31,300 nucleotides of DNA from Saccoglossus kowalevskii. Taxonomy: Eukaryota; Hemichordata; Enteropneusta; Harrimaniidae. The position numbers and the translations under genes are program-made. Positions 9,301 through 20,100 of this stretch are shown here, piece after piece; position 1 is the first letter of the stretch, and the number at the start of each line of letters is the position of its first letter. The stretch lies in the NCBI RefSeq assembly GCF_000003605.2, contig NW_003119425.1:1950981-1982280 (forward strand). The letters are read 5' to 3'. The notes under the pieces were generated by a model, which was not told the DNA's origin, did no database searches, and was given only the letters and a program-made list of their open reading frames with translations.

Positions 9301-12300
9301 GGTGATCTCTTACCGGTGTGCAGGCAACATAGCCAAAATAAAAAGCATGACCATTTAAACACTGCTATTACAAAACTGGTAATAGATAATAAATTTGGGG
9401 CAAAAGTATTCCAATTAGTGGCGGTACGACCTGCCTGTCAAGTATGATCAAAATCAGCCAAGCCAAAAAAATCACAGAAGAGTTAAAAAACAATTCTTGG
9501 TGAACTGTAACCCCAACTTTGGGGTCAAATTTCTCGGTAATGAAAAAAGATACGAAAAATTCAAATAGTAGTTTTGTGCCCACACTCAAGCTGAGTAGAA
9601 TGAGCTATGTCTGAGGAGTTTTATCCTGAATTTGTAGGAGAAGATACATTTGGGACGAAGCTAATCAAAAATCATTTTTTTTTTTGCTGTTGCTTTAGAA
9701 ATACAGTATTTCTATCAGTACAGTAGCAATAAAAGTATAATAAATAAGTATACATAGTGTAAATGTATACATTCCTTTATTTCATTGTTGAGACTGAGTT
9801 ATACAGTTTGTTACGAACTACAATTTATCCATATTGGAAAACGATTATAATTTACAATATTCAACTATCTTTTGCAACACCAATAAGATCATAATGGTAA
9901 TGTTTATTGGTCTTTGAAACTAGAGGCATTATCAGAGCATGGGTCTTATTTTGGAACTCCTGCTAGGATGGTATTCCCAGAATAGTGCCAGTTGTTAATT
10001 AAAGAAACATAAAACTTTAATTCTCAACAAGGATGAAAGGACCAGTTACTGGGACAAGGCCCTACTCCCCGCGAAACCCTACAGATACGAAACCCAATTA
10101 CCGCGAAAGCCGCGAAGCCGAACTACTGCTCCTCCCACAGATTAACAGGAGATTATCTCCAATGCGTTCATACGGTCATATGGCTGAAAACGATGTTGGT
10201 GTCATGCTTGTGTTCTTTCTTGACATGGCATGATGCTTTTGAGCTGGGAGAAAAAAAAGAAACAGTCACGATCGAGTTTGAGCATGGAGGTAGAAAAGAC
10301 AAGGAACTGGTGTTATGAATTAGGTACTAGTATGGAGATATAAACTGTTTATACCTCCATGGTACTAGTATAAACAGGAAACACGGCAGCTAAAATGTGT
10401 TACAGCCTATTCGCTTAAGTTATTGTTCAACTGTTATGATATGTGTGAATCTATCAATCTAAACCTACTAGAAACATAGCGTGACCACTTCTATGATTGT
10501 TATCTCTGGTGTCTTTAAACAGTTTCTTCAATTTTCATTGGATCTGTTCAGTCCTTCTTTCAAATTTTTGTTGCATAATTTTGTAAGCAATTTTTCCCGT
10601 TGACCTGTCAATCTATCACAGTATTTATTTACTCTGCCAAAATAAATATTATGGCGTGTACCTCTTTGTCAAATCGGAAATTGTGTGAAGTTACGAACGA
10701 TGTTGTCTCCACCATAATTGAAATGAGAGGTTACCGGGGTACTTGAAGAAGACGATTGAGGGCGTAATTTGGGTTCTGATAGTTGGGCCCTGTGTATACA
10801 CAGTCGAGGGCCATGTTGGGGCTCAACCCTATCGGAGCTCAAACTAGTTCGAGCCGGCTCGAGCAGAACGCGTATACATGTCCATTTTTGCTGGCTTGAG
10901 CCGTAGGGCTCCGATAAAATGCAGTCGTGTGAATGTAGCAATAGTGCCACGACTCAAGAGCCTTTTACGTAAATTTGGTGTTTCAACATCAAATACTACA
11001 GCAGTGGCTGCTATTGGGTCTAGATGTGACAATGTCGGAACATTGCCTCCGATAAAGTGCATGCTCGGCTAAGTGCCCATCTCCTTCAAAATGCTTAATT
11101 TGACTGTCTAATCATAAAACTTCGTCTTTTATATGATACAGCGGATATCGACCACCCTGAATATGTTGTGAATGTGTAGACCACAGTAACTGTTCGTAAA
11201 CTACACTTCGACAAAGACTAGTTAATAAAAGTGAAAATTGACAATGCCCTGTTAATAAAAGTGAAAATTGCTAGTTACCAGTTTTTTGAAAAAATCATGT
11301 CGTTTTTTCGCTGAAATCTATTCCAACAGATTGTACAATGTGCATCAACATTGATAATTCACTTCCGCACTGCATTACCAGAAAGTCTTGGGGAATTTCC
11401 CGAGAATTACAGCATTCTGATTGGTTAATAACAGACTTGACCCATTAGGTCAAATTGTGCAAAAATTTGTCATGGCGGAAAGTGCTTTTCATCGAGAGTT
11501 TGCGTACGATCCAAAACATTTGACAATGAACATAATAATGAAGATTTTGACTTCAAATGTGTTTCCTCGTAAATTCAGGTGGTACGTAATTAATATTGTA
11601 ATAAAATGTGCATATTTTTTTGTGACCACTACTGTTTCTTCGTTCAATAACAATGCAAATAATTTCGTAATTTTATATCCTTCAGAGACGGTATATCTCC
11701 CCCAGTCTTTCGCATAGTCAATCAACATTGTCATGTGCACCCTTTTCCGAGTGAGTGTTCGGGTATGAGCCAACCCCTAAATAATTACAATTTTCTGAGT
11801 AAATGTCTTGCGGGATCAAGTGTGTTTCAAAAGTCATCGGCACGAGAATAGGCACTGATCCACCGATCACAGGTTCTGTTTTTGGTTTTCGGAAAAAAAA
11901 ACACCATTCGTGTAATCCTTTAGTTGAAATCAAGAATCGCTCTTGCATTCAACGTACCGGGTAAGAGCGTTTTTGTACAGTTGATATTGTTGTGTGAACG
12001 GAATACGACAGAGTGAACAATGGCGCTACGTGTCACGTGATCAAAACTGGTTGCTAAGGACGTAAAGCTTGGCCACACAAGATTTTGCAGTGAGCGGAAT
12101 ATGGCTTATTGTCATCAGTGTATTTACATAAATATAGCAGAAAAATAATTCAAGATGAATAATTTCTTGTCATGTTCTGTTCTAGATGGCTGCAGCTGGT
12201 TTCTTTCATTGTCCTACTGATCAAGAACCAGATCTCGCCAAATGCTTTATGTGCTTCAAAGAATTGGATGGATGGGAACCAGATGATGATCCATGGTAAA

Positions 12301-14546
12301 GTGTCCTCTATTTTTACCTGGCTGCTTTGGTAAATGAAAGTTGCTTAAAACCCAACAGTCAGTGACTCCATCATGGCTTATTCTTGGAGTGTCCATTGCG
12401 TTGACAATTACATGTACTGTACTTCCCCAATTATATGCTCCTCCCTGAGTACATGTATAAGCCCACCCCTCTATTTTAGACATTTAATGAGTTGAAGGCA
12501 TCCCCGATTATAGGCCCAGAGTGTTTTTACTGAGCATCAATAACATTTATTAAATTATGCATGTAAAAAGTGTGTTTCATTGCATAAAAATTGTGCTTGA
12601 TAGAGTGCATGGCAAATGAACGCAACATGGTTCTATTCTGTTATTTACTAAGGATGAACCCTGATGTTGCAATACTGAAGTAATCCTTATGTCTTTGAAT
12701 GGTAGCTTTCGAAACAACAAAAATGTGACCATCAAGTCGTGAAACCTGGTCATTGGACATTGTTTTACTTTTCCAAATAATCATGCCCATTGAGACTATC
12801 GTGAATGGGTTGTGAACGAGTAAACTATACTTTGAAGTGATCTGTTGGCGACCATGAAATGTGTTTAAATACTTCCTACACATTCAGTTCACCTTTCGAA
12901 AATTGTGATTCACCAATTGTTAGAGGAAAAAAATCGCTGTAGTTTCGTTGAAATAACAGTTTGTATTTGAACATCATGGTAATTCACTTCCGCATTGCGT
13001 TAAAAAAAATAACATTGTCAACAATCAAAAAATTTCATCAGTATGACACAGCATTTTGATTGTTAATGAAAGACTTGTTAGGTCAAAGGACGTTGTTTCA
13101 GGGCAAATCATGCTGAAAAACATCATGGCAGAAATTGCTTTGTATCGAGAGTTTGCGTATGATCGAAAACATGGCACAACAAGGATAATGATAAAGATCT
13201 TGCCTTTGACGGTTTTCCCCAAAACCCTACCCATTTTTACACTGTAAATTTAGACGGTATGTAAATTGTATTGTAATAAGATGTGTGTATTTTTATAAAC
13301 ATGTTTATTTTTTCATTGACTTATTCTTACAGGGAAGAACACTTATCGCACTCAGGTCAATGCCCATTTTTATCAAAGAAAAAGAAAGAAGATGATTTAA
13401 CAATGGCAGAGTTTTTAAAACTTGAATCTTCAAGACAAACAAACAGATTAGTAAGTATAAATTGTTTTTTTATATCCTGGTGCTTTACTTTCAGTCAGCC
13501 CAAATTTAATCCAACTCATTTTCATTTATTTGTCTGTTTTCTGTTCAGCGGATTTAGGCTGTGTGGACAGACCTTGCTTTTCAGTTATTTATGGATTGAC
13601 CTCTGTGTGTGCGCGTGTCCGGAACTATATTTGATTCTAAATGGCCTAATGGTGGCCATTTTTTTGCAAAAAAAATAAAGCATTTCTGGCATTCTGGAAC
13701 TAGATCTTTCGTCCTTTATGGATGGATTTAGTTGAAATTTGGTACATACATTGGACTCTATGCCCGTCAATTTGTTCTCTAGATTGAATTAAGAGCAATA
13801 TCTTTCTCAATATGGATAAGTACTTGTTTGACTATCAGATACATGTTGACTGAATATCAATCATTTTAATGTAAAAAAATCATCATAATCAAGCATCATC
13901 TTCTGGATCCATACTTCTGACATGTTTATGTTCAAAGTATGTTACTATACACAAAACTATATATCTTAAATTTGATAACTTACTGGGAATGTGCCATGCA
14001 TGCCTTGTTTTATAAGTATCTCAGGCAGTTCTTGCCTATAGTATTTATGATTTTGTCTTTTGGCGGTAAAATTTTCTCATGTTATCAACAAAATAGTAAT
14101 GAAAATAGTTTTGCATTGTTATCGCAAATAAACTTCAAATACAAAATTGATGGACAGCCCAAAGCATCATATATATTCATACAGCTAATCATATATTCTG
14201 CGATTTACCATTAAATATTGTGCATAACAGTCCCAAAACACCAAAACCATATTTGCTTTTAAAATAAGTAAAATTTTTCTAAGCCACATTATACCCAATT
14301 TTTATTTGAAGTGTGCTTCATTTGAAAATATTATCTGTGTACAGTTGCAATGAATGAAGTCATAACTATGTTATACATGTATCAGTATTTTGGAAGAGTC
14401 AATAAATTATAAAAATATCACATGACATTAAATGGTTAACCTTTACATGTTTCATTCTCTTACAGATGAAAATAGTTGAAACGAAAATCAAGGAATTCAA
14501 GCAACAAGCTACAACGGTCAGGGAACAACTGGAACTCCTGGCATAG
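6394..14546 (+). CDS. BIRC5: Survivin (baculoviral IAP repeat-containing protein 5), complete
   Basis: Four exons join in frame: 6394-6528, 12186-12295, 13333-13450 and 14466-14546, encoding 147 aa (human survivin has 142). All junctions are GT-AG. The single BIR domain covers about residues 26-96, with zinc ligands C65, C68, H85 and C92 in the family spacing. The hallmark GF-HCPT and [14 protein letters not shown] blocks are intact. T42-P43 corresponds to the CDK1-phosphorylated T34-P35 of human survivin. [10 protein letters not shown] (103-112) matches the nuclear-export segment, and residues 113-147 form the C-terminal helix that packs against borealin and INCENP in the chromosomal passenger complex. 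Known role: targeting Aurora B to centromeres via phosphorylated histone H3, and cytokinesis. The start at 6394 has a good context (acaATGg) and gives a near-standard length; an in-frame ATG at 6301 would add 31 residues but overlaps the NRF1-like site. The gene is convergent with CCDC96. Confidence 0.96.
6604..6735. mobile_element. 132-bp MITE with 18-bp terminal inverted repeats
   Basis: CCTTAGGGTCCCTCACCC at 6604-6621 is matched in inverted orientation at 6718-6735 (16 of 18). The interior is not coding. It lies 75 bp inside BIRC5 intron 1. Confidence 0.65.
6786..7795. mobile_element. ~1.0-kb element bounded by perfect 18-bp inverted repeats
   Basis: AATTGCGTGAAATTAGTT at 6786-6803 recurs perfectly inverted at 7778-7795. 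A second inverted pair lies inside (around 7468-7490 and 7563-7582, core 'agctcttttttgtgtcg'). The frame on - from 7324 (123 codons) has no recognised transposase motif. It is probably a non-autonomous DNA transposon. Confidence 0.5.
8784..8808. repeat. Perfect 10-bp-arm hairpin
   Basis: CATGGAGCTA, a 5-base loop (TAAAT), then TAGCTCCATG. No poly-T terminator logic applies in an animal intron; it is most likely part of a decayed element. Confidence 0.6.
10324..10373. repeat. ~50-bp near-perfect palindrome
   Basis: ACTAGTATGGAGATATAAAC meets its near-complement GTTTATACCTCCAT...ACTAGT with almost no loop; one arm has a 2-base insertion. It is probably a foldback relic. Confidence 0.55.
11221..11270. 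repeat. Short direct repeat
   Basis: The 20-mer gttaataaaagtgaaaattg occurs at 11221 and again at 11251, a 30-bp tandem unit immediately before the diverged repeat copy that starts at about 11281. Confidence 0.8.
11281..11620 (+). repeat. Diverged segmental duplicate, copy 1 (5' of survivin exon 2)
   Basis: It aligns collinearly with 12921-13290. Shared landmarks in order are 'aattcacttccgca', 'ttaggtcaaa', 'catggc(g/a)gaaa', 'tcgagagtttgcgta(c/t)gatc', 'aaaacat', 'ataatga(a/t)aa' and 'attgtaataa(a/g)atgtg'. In one frame both copies translate alike ([16 protein letters not shown] against [16 protein letters not shown]). The origin is unknown; it may be a decayed mobile element or a local duplication. 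Confidence 0.6.
12296..13332 (+). other. BIRC5 intron 2
   Basis: Phase 2 (codon W82 is split TG|G), donor CCATG|GTAAAG and acceptor CTTACAG|GG. The right third is occupied by the second copy of the diverged duplicate. Nothing else was recognised. Confidence 0.9.
12921..13290 (+). repeat. Diverged segmental duplicate, copy 2 (5' of survivin exon 3)
   Basis: Partner of 11281-11620, in the same orientation about 1.63 kb away, so the two copies bracket survivin exon 2. There is no second copy of exon 2, so the duplicated unit does not include it. Confidence 0.6.
13550..13785 (+). repeat. Copy of a dispersed repeat in BIRC5 intron 3
   Basis: Phrases such as 'taatggtggccattttt' and 'ggatttagttgaaatttggtacatacatt' match the family seen at 29470-29970 and 30870-31300 ('cagattttgtttaaatttggtacatacatt', 'gactggcggccatttt'). 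The rest of intron 3 (13451-14465) shows nothing recognisable. Confidence 0.55.
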
Positions 14547-15621
14547 TGTTTTGAACTGTTAGTTCTTTCTGGTATAGTGTATTGTTAGTCTGACATAGTG
14601 TACTGTTGAGCAATATGGGCAAGTGTGCAAACATCAAAAAAAAAATAGGCTGGCACACTACACCATCATTTGTTCACATTTTTGTCTGTTTGACCAATCT
14701 CTTACACAGATAAGCTCATTATCTATTGTGAAAACGTTCTTATGCTGTTGTTTGTGCTGTCTCCCTTGAACCAGTACAACACATAAAAAACTGCCTAAAA
14801 TTACATCAAAAATCTATTTCCAATAGCTGATAGTAGTTTTCAGAGGATGATATAAAATAATACACAAAGACTTGTCATGCTAAACATTGCCACAGTACCT
14901 ACCTAGACTGGCTGAAAACTGACATATATTCTACAAAACTCCCTAGACCAAGACTAGCCATTAATTATATTTCACCCTCTGTAATCCAAGTCTGAATTTG
15001 CACTAGATAGACCTAACACTACGAAATTGAATACGTGCAACATAATTGATTAATGTGGTGGCTGTATGGTTGGCTGCACACTTTCATACATGACAATAGT
15101 CCTATATGAGAATAGCGCAGTGTTCAGTCAAATGGTTTTATTGTAAAGAATTATGAGTATTTTTTTACTTTACTCTGAAAATACCCATAAATCTTTACGA
15201 TAGAAGTTTGGCTGACATGATGTTACTTTCAAAATGGCCTATTGTATACCTATACATAATATACTTACTAATTGAAATCTAGTGTAGAAATTGCCAGTGC
15301 AAGCAGGCTTTTAAAAAAATTGTACTGATAGAGGGCACTGCCACTTGAATCTCCAAACTTACACCACTTGTATTTTATTTTTAATATTAAAGTTGTTTGT
15401 ATATACACTGTCTGTAATTTCTTTCTATGATGATGGTTAATAGAATGCTGTGCATACTGTCTTCTATATTTTTTGGCTAATTTATTAGTTTTACATTTTA
15501 TCAACAATTCGAACTTGTGTAACTATTCAGTGTCTGTGTAAATTTTTTAATTTTTTAACCAGCTCAAACCTTTTTGTAGCTAACCAGTGTATTGTGGAAT
15601 CCTTTTTTTTAATTGTAGATA

Positions 15622-15627
15622 AATAAA
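15622..15627 (+). terminator. Candidate BIRC5 polyadenylation signal
   Basis: A canonical AATAAA follows a T-rich stretch about 1.08 kb after the survivin stop. A second AATAAA at 15725-15730 is an alternative. No closer canonical hexamer was noticed. Confidence 0.35.
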
Positions 15628-15919
15628 AGTTTACTATTAAAATTAATCCGTGATTGAAATAGATATTTTTTCCACAGACTGCTAGATATGAAAGAAACAT
15701 CAAATGTCATACAGTGTGTGCCAAAATAAACTGACTATGAAAATAGCCATCTTCCTATCAGTTTTTCTTGGAATATTCCAGTATCCCTGCTGGGTGTTAA
15801 AAATCATGTACAGAATCAGTCCCGCTAACAAATTACAGAGGGACTGACAGAATACATTTTTTTTCGTTTTTACCCACCTCCCTTACATGCTTTTTTTTTT
15901 TTGAGGATGAAAATTTAAA

Positions 15920-16052
15920 TTAAAGCGGGGGTGTTGTCACCTACGCATGCGTCAGATGGCCATAGCGTGTCATTGTTTACAAACAAGCATCTACACATGA
16001 GCCTTTGCGTTTTTAGCGCGTGTTTTAGCAGGTGACGACCCTCTCGCTTTAA
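15920..16052. mobile_element. 133-bp MITE with ~23-bp inverted termini
   Basis: The left end TTAAAGCGGGGGTGTTGTCA (then CCT) is mirrored by a right end AGGTGACGACC...CGCTTTAA, with a few mismatches. The interior carries 'ctacgcatgcgt' and is not coding. It lies between the two convergent genes. Confidence 0.65.
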
Positions 16053-16264
16053 GGTTGTAGTAGATATGACTGAATATCATGAGACATCTTCCATTTTAGA
16101 ATACCAACTGTTCTGAATCATGGTGCCTATGGAGGATTGATTTTGTGAAAACTTTACAGGTTGTAGTAGATATGACTGAATATAACGAGACATCTTCCAT
16201 TTTAGAATACCAACTGTTCTGAATCATGGTGCCTATGGAGGATTGATTTTGTGAAAACTTTACA
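16053..16264. repeat. Recent 106-bp tandem duplication
   Basis: 16053-16158 and 16159-16264 are nearly identical; the clear differences are 'atcatgag' against 'ataacgag'. The left edge abuts the MITE end exactly, so the duplication may have arisen at the transposon junction. Confidence 0.92.
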
Positions 16265-17173
16265 ATCAGATTTTGAGTGAAGGAATTGCGTGAAATATTA
16301 CTAAAAGGGAAAATTTGTGCATAATAGGATACTCTACACTTCAACACAATTACATGTACATGTACGTGATCACAAGCCTACAATTTAATTTAAAATTCAA
16401 ACACTTTCATCAAATGCTTTCAAGTATTTTCAAAGACTGCTAAGAATATTTCAAGGAGTTGTTTTCATTATCAGTTTATTTTGTAATCCACTGTACCTGG
16501 TAATCTAGAACAGGGCTTGAGCTTGACTGAGGCATTAAAAAATGCAGATTTTTCTATATACATTTTTGGCCATGAAACAGTGTTCTCTCAACTTGAGCCC
16601 TGCGACATATGAATTTGGCTGTTTTACAATTAGCATAAAGCCAAAGATTTACAAAAATAAACATAACAGCCGGAACAATTGGTCACATGACCAAAAGTAA
16701 TACATGTATTAAAATTGAATAGACTGACCCAGACTGCCAAAATTAAAATTGGACAGTACCCATGATCAGAAGTACGCAGGTATTAGCCTAGTCACTATAG
16801 GATGTGTGATTATAGTCCAGTCAGTTTCATATTGACTGCAAACGCTGAATCAATCGTGGGGGGGAGGTCTGGAAAATATACCGATACTAAACTGTCATAT
16901 AGAAATATTTCACAAGCACATAAGAATCATAGTTGGCAGCAGCTGGAACTTACGACATTACAAATATAGTCTTAACAACAATCACACATACTACGTAATT
17001 ATTTTTTCACAAAGAATACAAAATTTTAATTTTAAGATGTCTTAATATATACATACAGTAAATTTTATGTTATAATTACAATTCTGGTAGTGTTGAGATG
17101 AAGGGCATGAAATAAAGTTGGAGTAACATAGGATTTAAACAATAGTCTTATATACAAATTAATTCTAATAGAG

Positions 17174-20100
17174 TTAGTTTCTTGCAGCCCTAGCATGTTC
17201 AATTTTCTTTCTGAATCCATTAGTATTGAGTACAAGTTCAGCATGTCGTCTTTTCAAGGCTTCAAGATTCTGTTTGAGTTCATCGCCCTCATCTTTGCGT
17301 TCTTCAAAATCTCTCAATAATGACTCGTTACCAAGAAGTCCAGACTTCTGTCGAAGTCTGTGGTTGTCAATTCTCAACATATCTCTGGCTTTTTTGGTTC
17401 TCGAAAGGATGTCACGTTTCTGTTGGGGAATGAGAAACACAGATTGGATTCAAGATATATGCTTGCAGTACTTAAACAGTTAAACTGACAACAATAAACA
17501 GGGATATACCGGAATGAATGTCACTGCTTTTAATTCCATTCGCTGGTGCACACTATCTTTAACATCCGACCAACTACTGTAAAATACTTTGCAAATATTT
17601 TTGCAAGAATTAAATTTCACTGAAAAGACGAGGTGTTTTGTATGGAATTTTTTCCACTGATTTTTGACTAGTTGAATGTAAAATATAGGAAGAAAAGGTA
17701 AATTCGATGGATTTCATTTTTAATCGACCATTGTGAAAATGGAGTATTTTACAGTACCTACCGGTATGTAAGAAAATACCTTAGGCACTGCTGTACTCAT
17801 CCACATTAAACACATCACATAACCATGGGAGTCAAGGGTAGGCTAATTCTGTGGATGTGTATAGCAGTGCCTTAGTGTTTTCATCTGTGCACAAATTTGC
17901 ACCTCATGAATATTACCAGTAATGGTAACTCAAACAACACAAAGGACACAAGATTGAATTTTTGTTATGGTCACTTTACCCTTCCAGGGCCACTACACTA
18001 TTTCGTATTTTGGCGAATTTTGTCAATTTAAAAAACAACAACAATAAGACTTGTGAGCAAGTTTATCTTTATATTTATATTTATCACATGTATCATGCAG
18101 TAGCAGTGGCATAAAGCCATGTAATATTTTTCATATTACACTCCCTCTGGAAAATCTGATTGGTCTTTGCATGCAATTTTACATTGTGACATCACAAACT
18201 ACATGTTGTCTGGTAAAATGCCAAAACATAGATCCTTTAATGATGAATTATTTTGGTGAAAACTGTTTGAAATATGTTCACTCCAAATGTTACTCACTCA
18301 CTACATACCGATATTTTCATGAATTCACCAATAGGTGTTTTCTTTTTAAACCATATTTGAGGATTTTGGAGTTTCCAATTCTCCCAACCTAGCAGTGGCA
18401 ATGCACTGGATTTGTTTCCTCCACTGAATCGTCACTACTGCTTGCCAATTTACAGTGAGATGCCTGAAGGCCGCTGGTAAAGCTTTCCCAAAATTTAGTT
18501 AAAATTTTGCCAATATGTCTATAACAGTAAATACATTGATGGTTCCAAAAACGAATTTTTTGTGTCATAACAGCAAATAAATTTGTCTCAACACATGTTC
18601 AAGGAACTGTCGCTGCTTTATGCTAATGAATAGAACTTGCTAAGGTGCTTAGGACATGCAAACACAAATAACGATTCAATTTTAGTTTCTGCTGGCCAAA
18701 CAGCTGAAAATACATACATGTGATAAACAGAATATCAACATTTTTGACCGTGTAATATCGTACATGTATTTACTTAACTCAAATACTAATTTTCCTTTGC
18801 TCCTTGCAAAAAGCTGTATACTACTGCACTTGTTTAATAAATATATTAAACAGTCACTCATTGAATATTCTCTATGTATGTGGCAATGAAATTTATGTAA
18901 TTTATGTATAAGCTAACGTTTTACAATTTACCTGTGCTACTAAAGCTTCCACATCTTTTAACTGGACCTTTTGGACTTGGTTCTCTGCTTGTACGTACTG
19001 TAGCTTCTCTTTCAAGTGAGTCAACACCTGCACTGTGCTTGTTATTTTCTTCCTAAGTTTGAGAAGCTCCTGCAGAGTGAACAAGTCATTGTCAATGAAA
19101 CGGTCATTTTGGCTGATTTTGTAAGGACACAAATCTGTCAAGGCATGTCCGTTGCATAAAACCAAAATGGTTACCAGCTGGACATTTTGAATCAAATCAC
19201 AAAACAAACTGTGGACTATTCATACCAAGTTTGAATAAAATTAACCAAGGCATGATTTCGTGATTTGATTCTTTTTACAACAAAAATGGCCACCAGTCGG
19301 TTAAATTTCATGAATAATAATAAAAAAAGCACAATAGCAAAATTGGTCGTCAGTTCATCACAGTATTTGCCTACGTTTGAGCTTTCAGATGATGTATAGG
19401 TTGTAGCATACTTAGTATTAAAGTGAAAAATGTCTGAATTACAGCTCAATTTTTTACCATGTTTCACCCCTGTTAGTGATAACATCAAAAGTTCAATGTA
19501 GGATAAAAAACTTAATTAAAAAACTTTTTTCCCAAACCCCCTACCACCCACTGAAACTTAATTAATAAATATTGACCATGGCGTCCGACTACATTCACCA
19601 TTAAATACAAATTGATAATCAGACAGTAGTATGGCTTAGCAGTTTGTTGTCAGGTGGGTGTAAAAAGACTTTACATTCGGACCAAACCATTTTCTCGTCT
19701 TGGATGTTTTTTTTCATTTTCTGTTATTTTTGTCCATGGTTGGATAGAAAAAAACAAAAAACTACAAATACTCCAAGATTTTTTTGACTTCTTTAAAAAT
19801 TAAAATCGTTTTTGTAGGATGGAAACTTTTTGAGGTCAAAACCCCCACCCCCCAAACTAAAGCAAATAAGTTTTTTATCCAACATTGATCTTTTGACGTC
19901 GTCCCTTAATACCTTAACAAGGTTATGCAGAATAGTTGAGTGCGTAAACGTAGACCCCAATAAACACTGAAAAGATGTACTTACCTCATTCCTCTCCTCT
20001 ATCTTTTCATTATATGTTTGGTTTTCAATTTTTAACTGTTCAAAATCTATAAGATGTAATCCTTCTGCTAGTTCTTCTTTTGCTTTCAATTGTTGTTCTC

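Larger units (their letters stand above)
6529..12185 (+). other. BIRC5 intron 1 (5.66 kb)
   Basis: Phase 0, donor AAG|GTAGAT and acceptor TTCTAG|ATG. It holds several transposon relics, annotated separately: a MITE at 6604-6735, an inverted-repeat element at 6786-7795, hairpins at 8784 and 10324, and a repeat copy at 11281. Reading frames in it (for example around 6953, 9368, 10033 and 11421) have no recognisable domain. From about 10770 to 11070, short phrases based on 'ctccgata' recur directly and inverted, suggesting another decayed element. Confidence 0.85.
14547..17173. other. Tail-to-tail intergenic region between BIRC5 and CCDC96
   Basis: It contains the 3' UTR of both convergent genes. 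Candidate + strand poly(A) signals AATAAA are at 15622-15627 and 15725-15730. For CCDC96, TTTATT on + at 16475-16480 (AATAAA on -) is the nearest canonical one seen. A MITE and a recent tandem duplication lie in the middle (15920-16264). The frame on - from 15507 has no domain character. Confidence 0.6.
17420..18931 (-). other. CCDC96 intron 9
   Basis: It contains two short transposon relics (17575-17756 and 17772-17884). From 17890 to 18931 nothing was recognised; the + frame near 18171 has no domain character. Confidence 0.8.

Noticed and set aside
10669..11072. Three mutually overlapping frames on both strands
   Set aside because: They coincide with short inverted and direct repeats ('ctccgata' phrases), which produce open frames on both strands.
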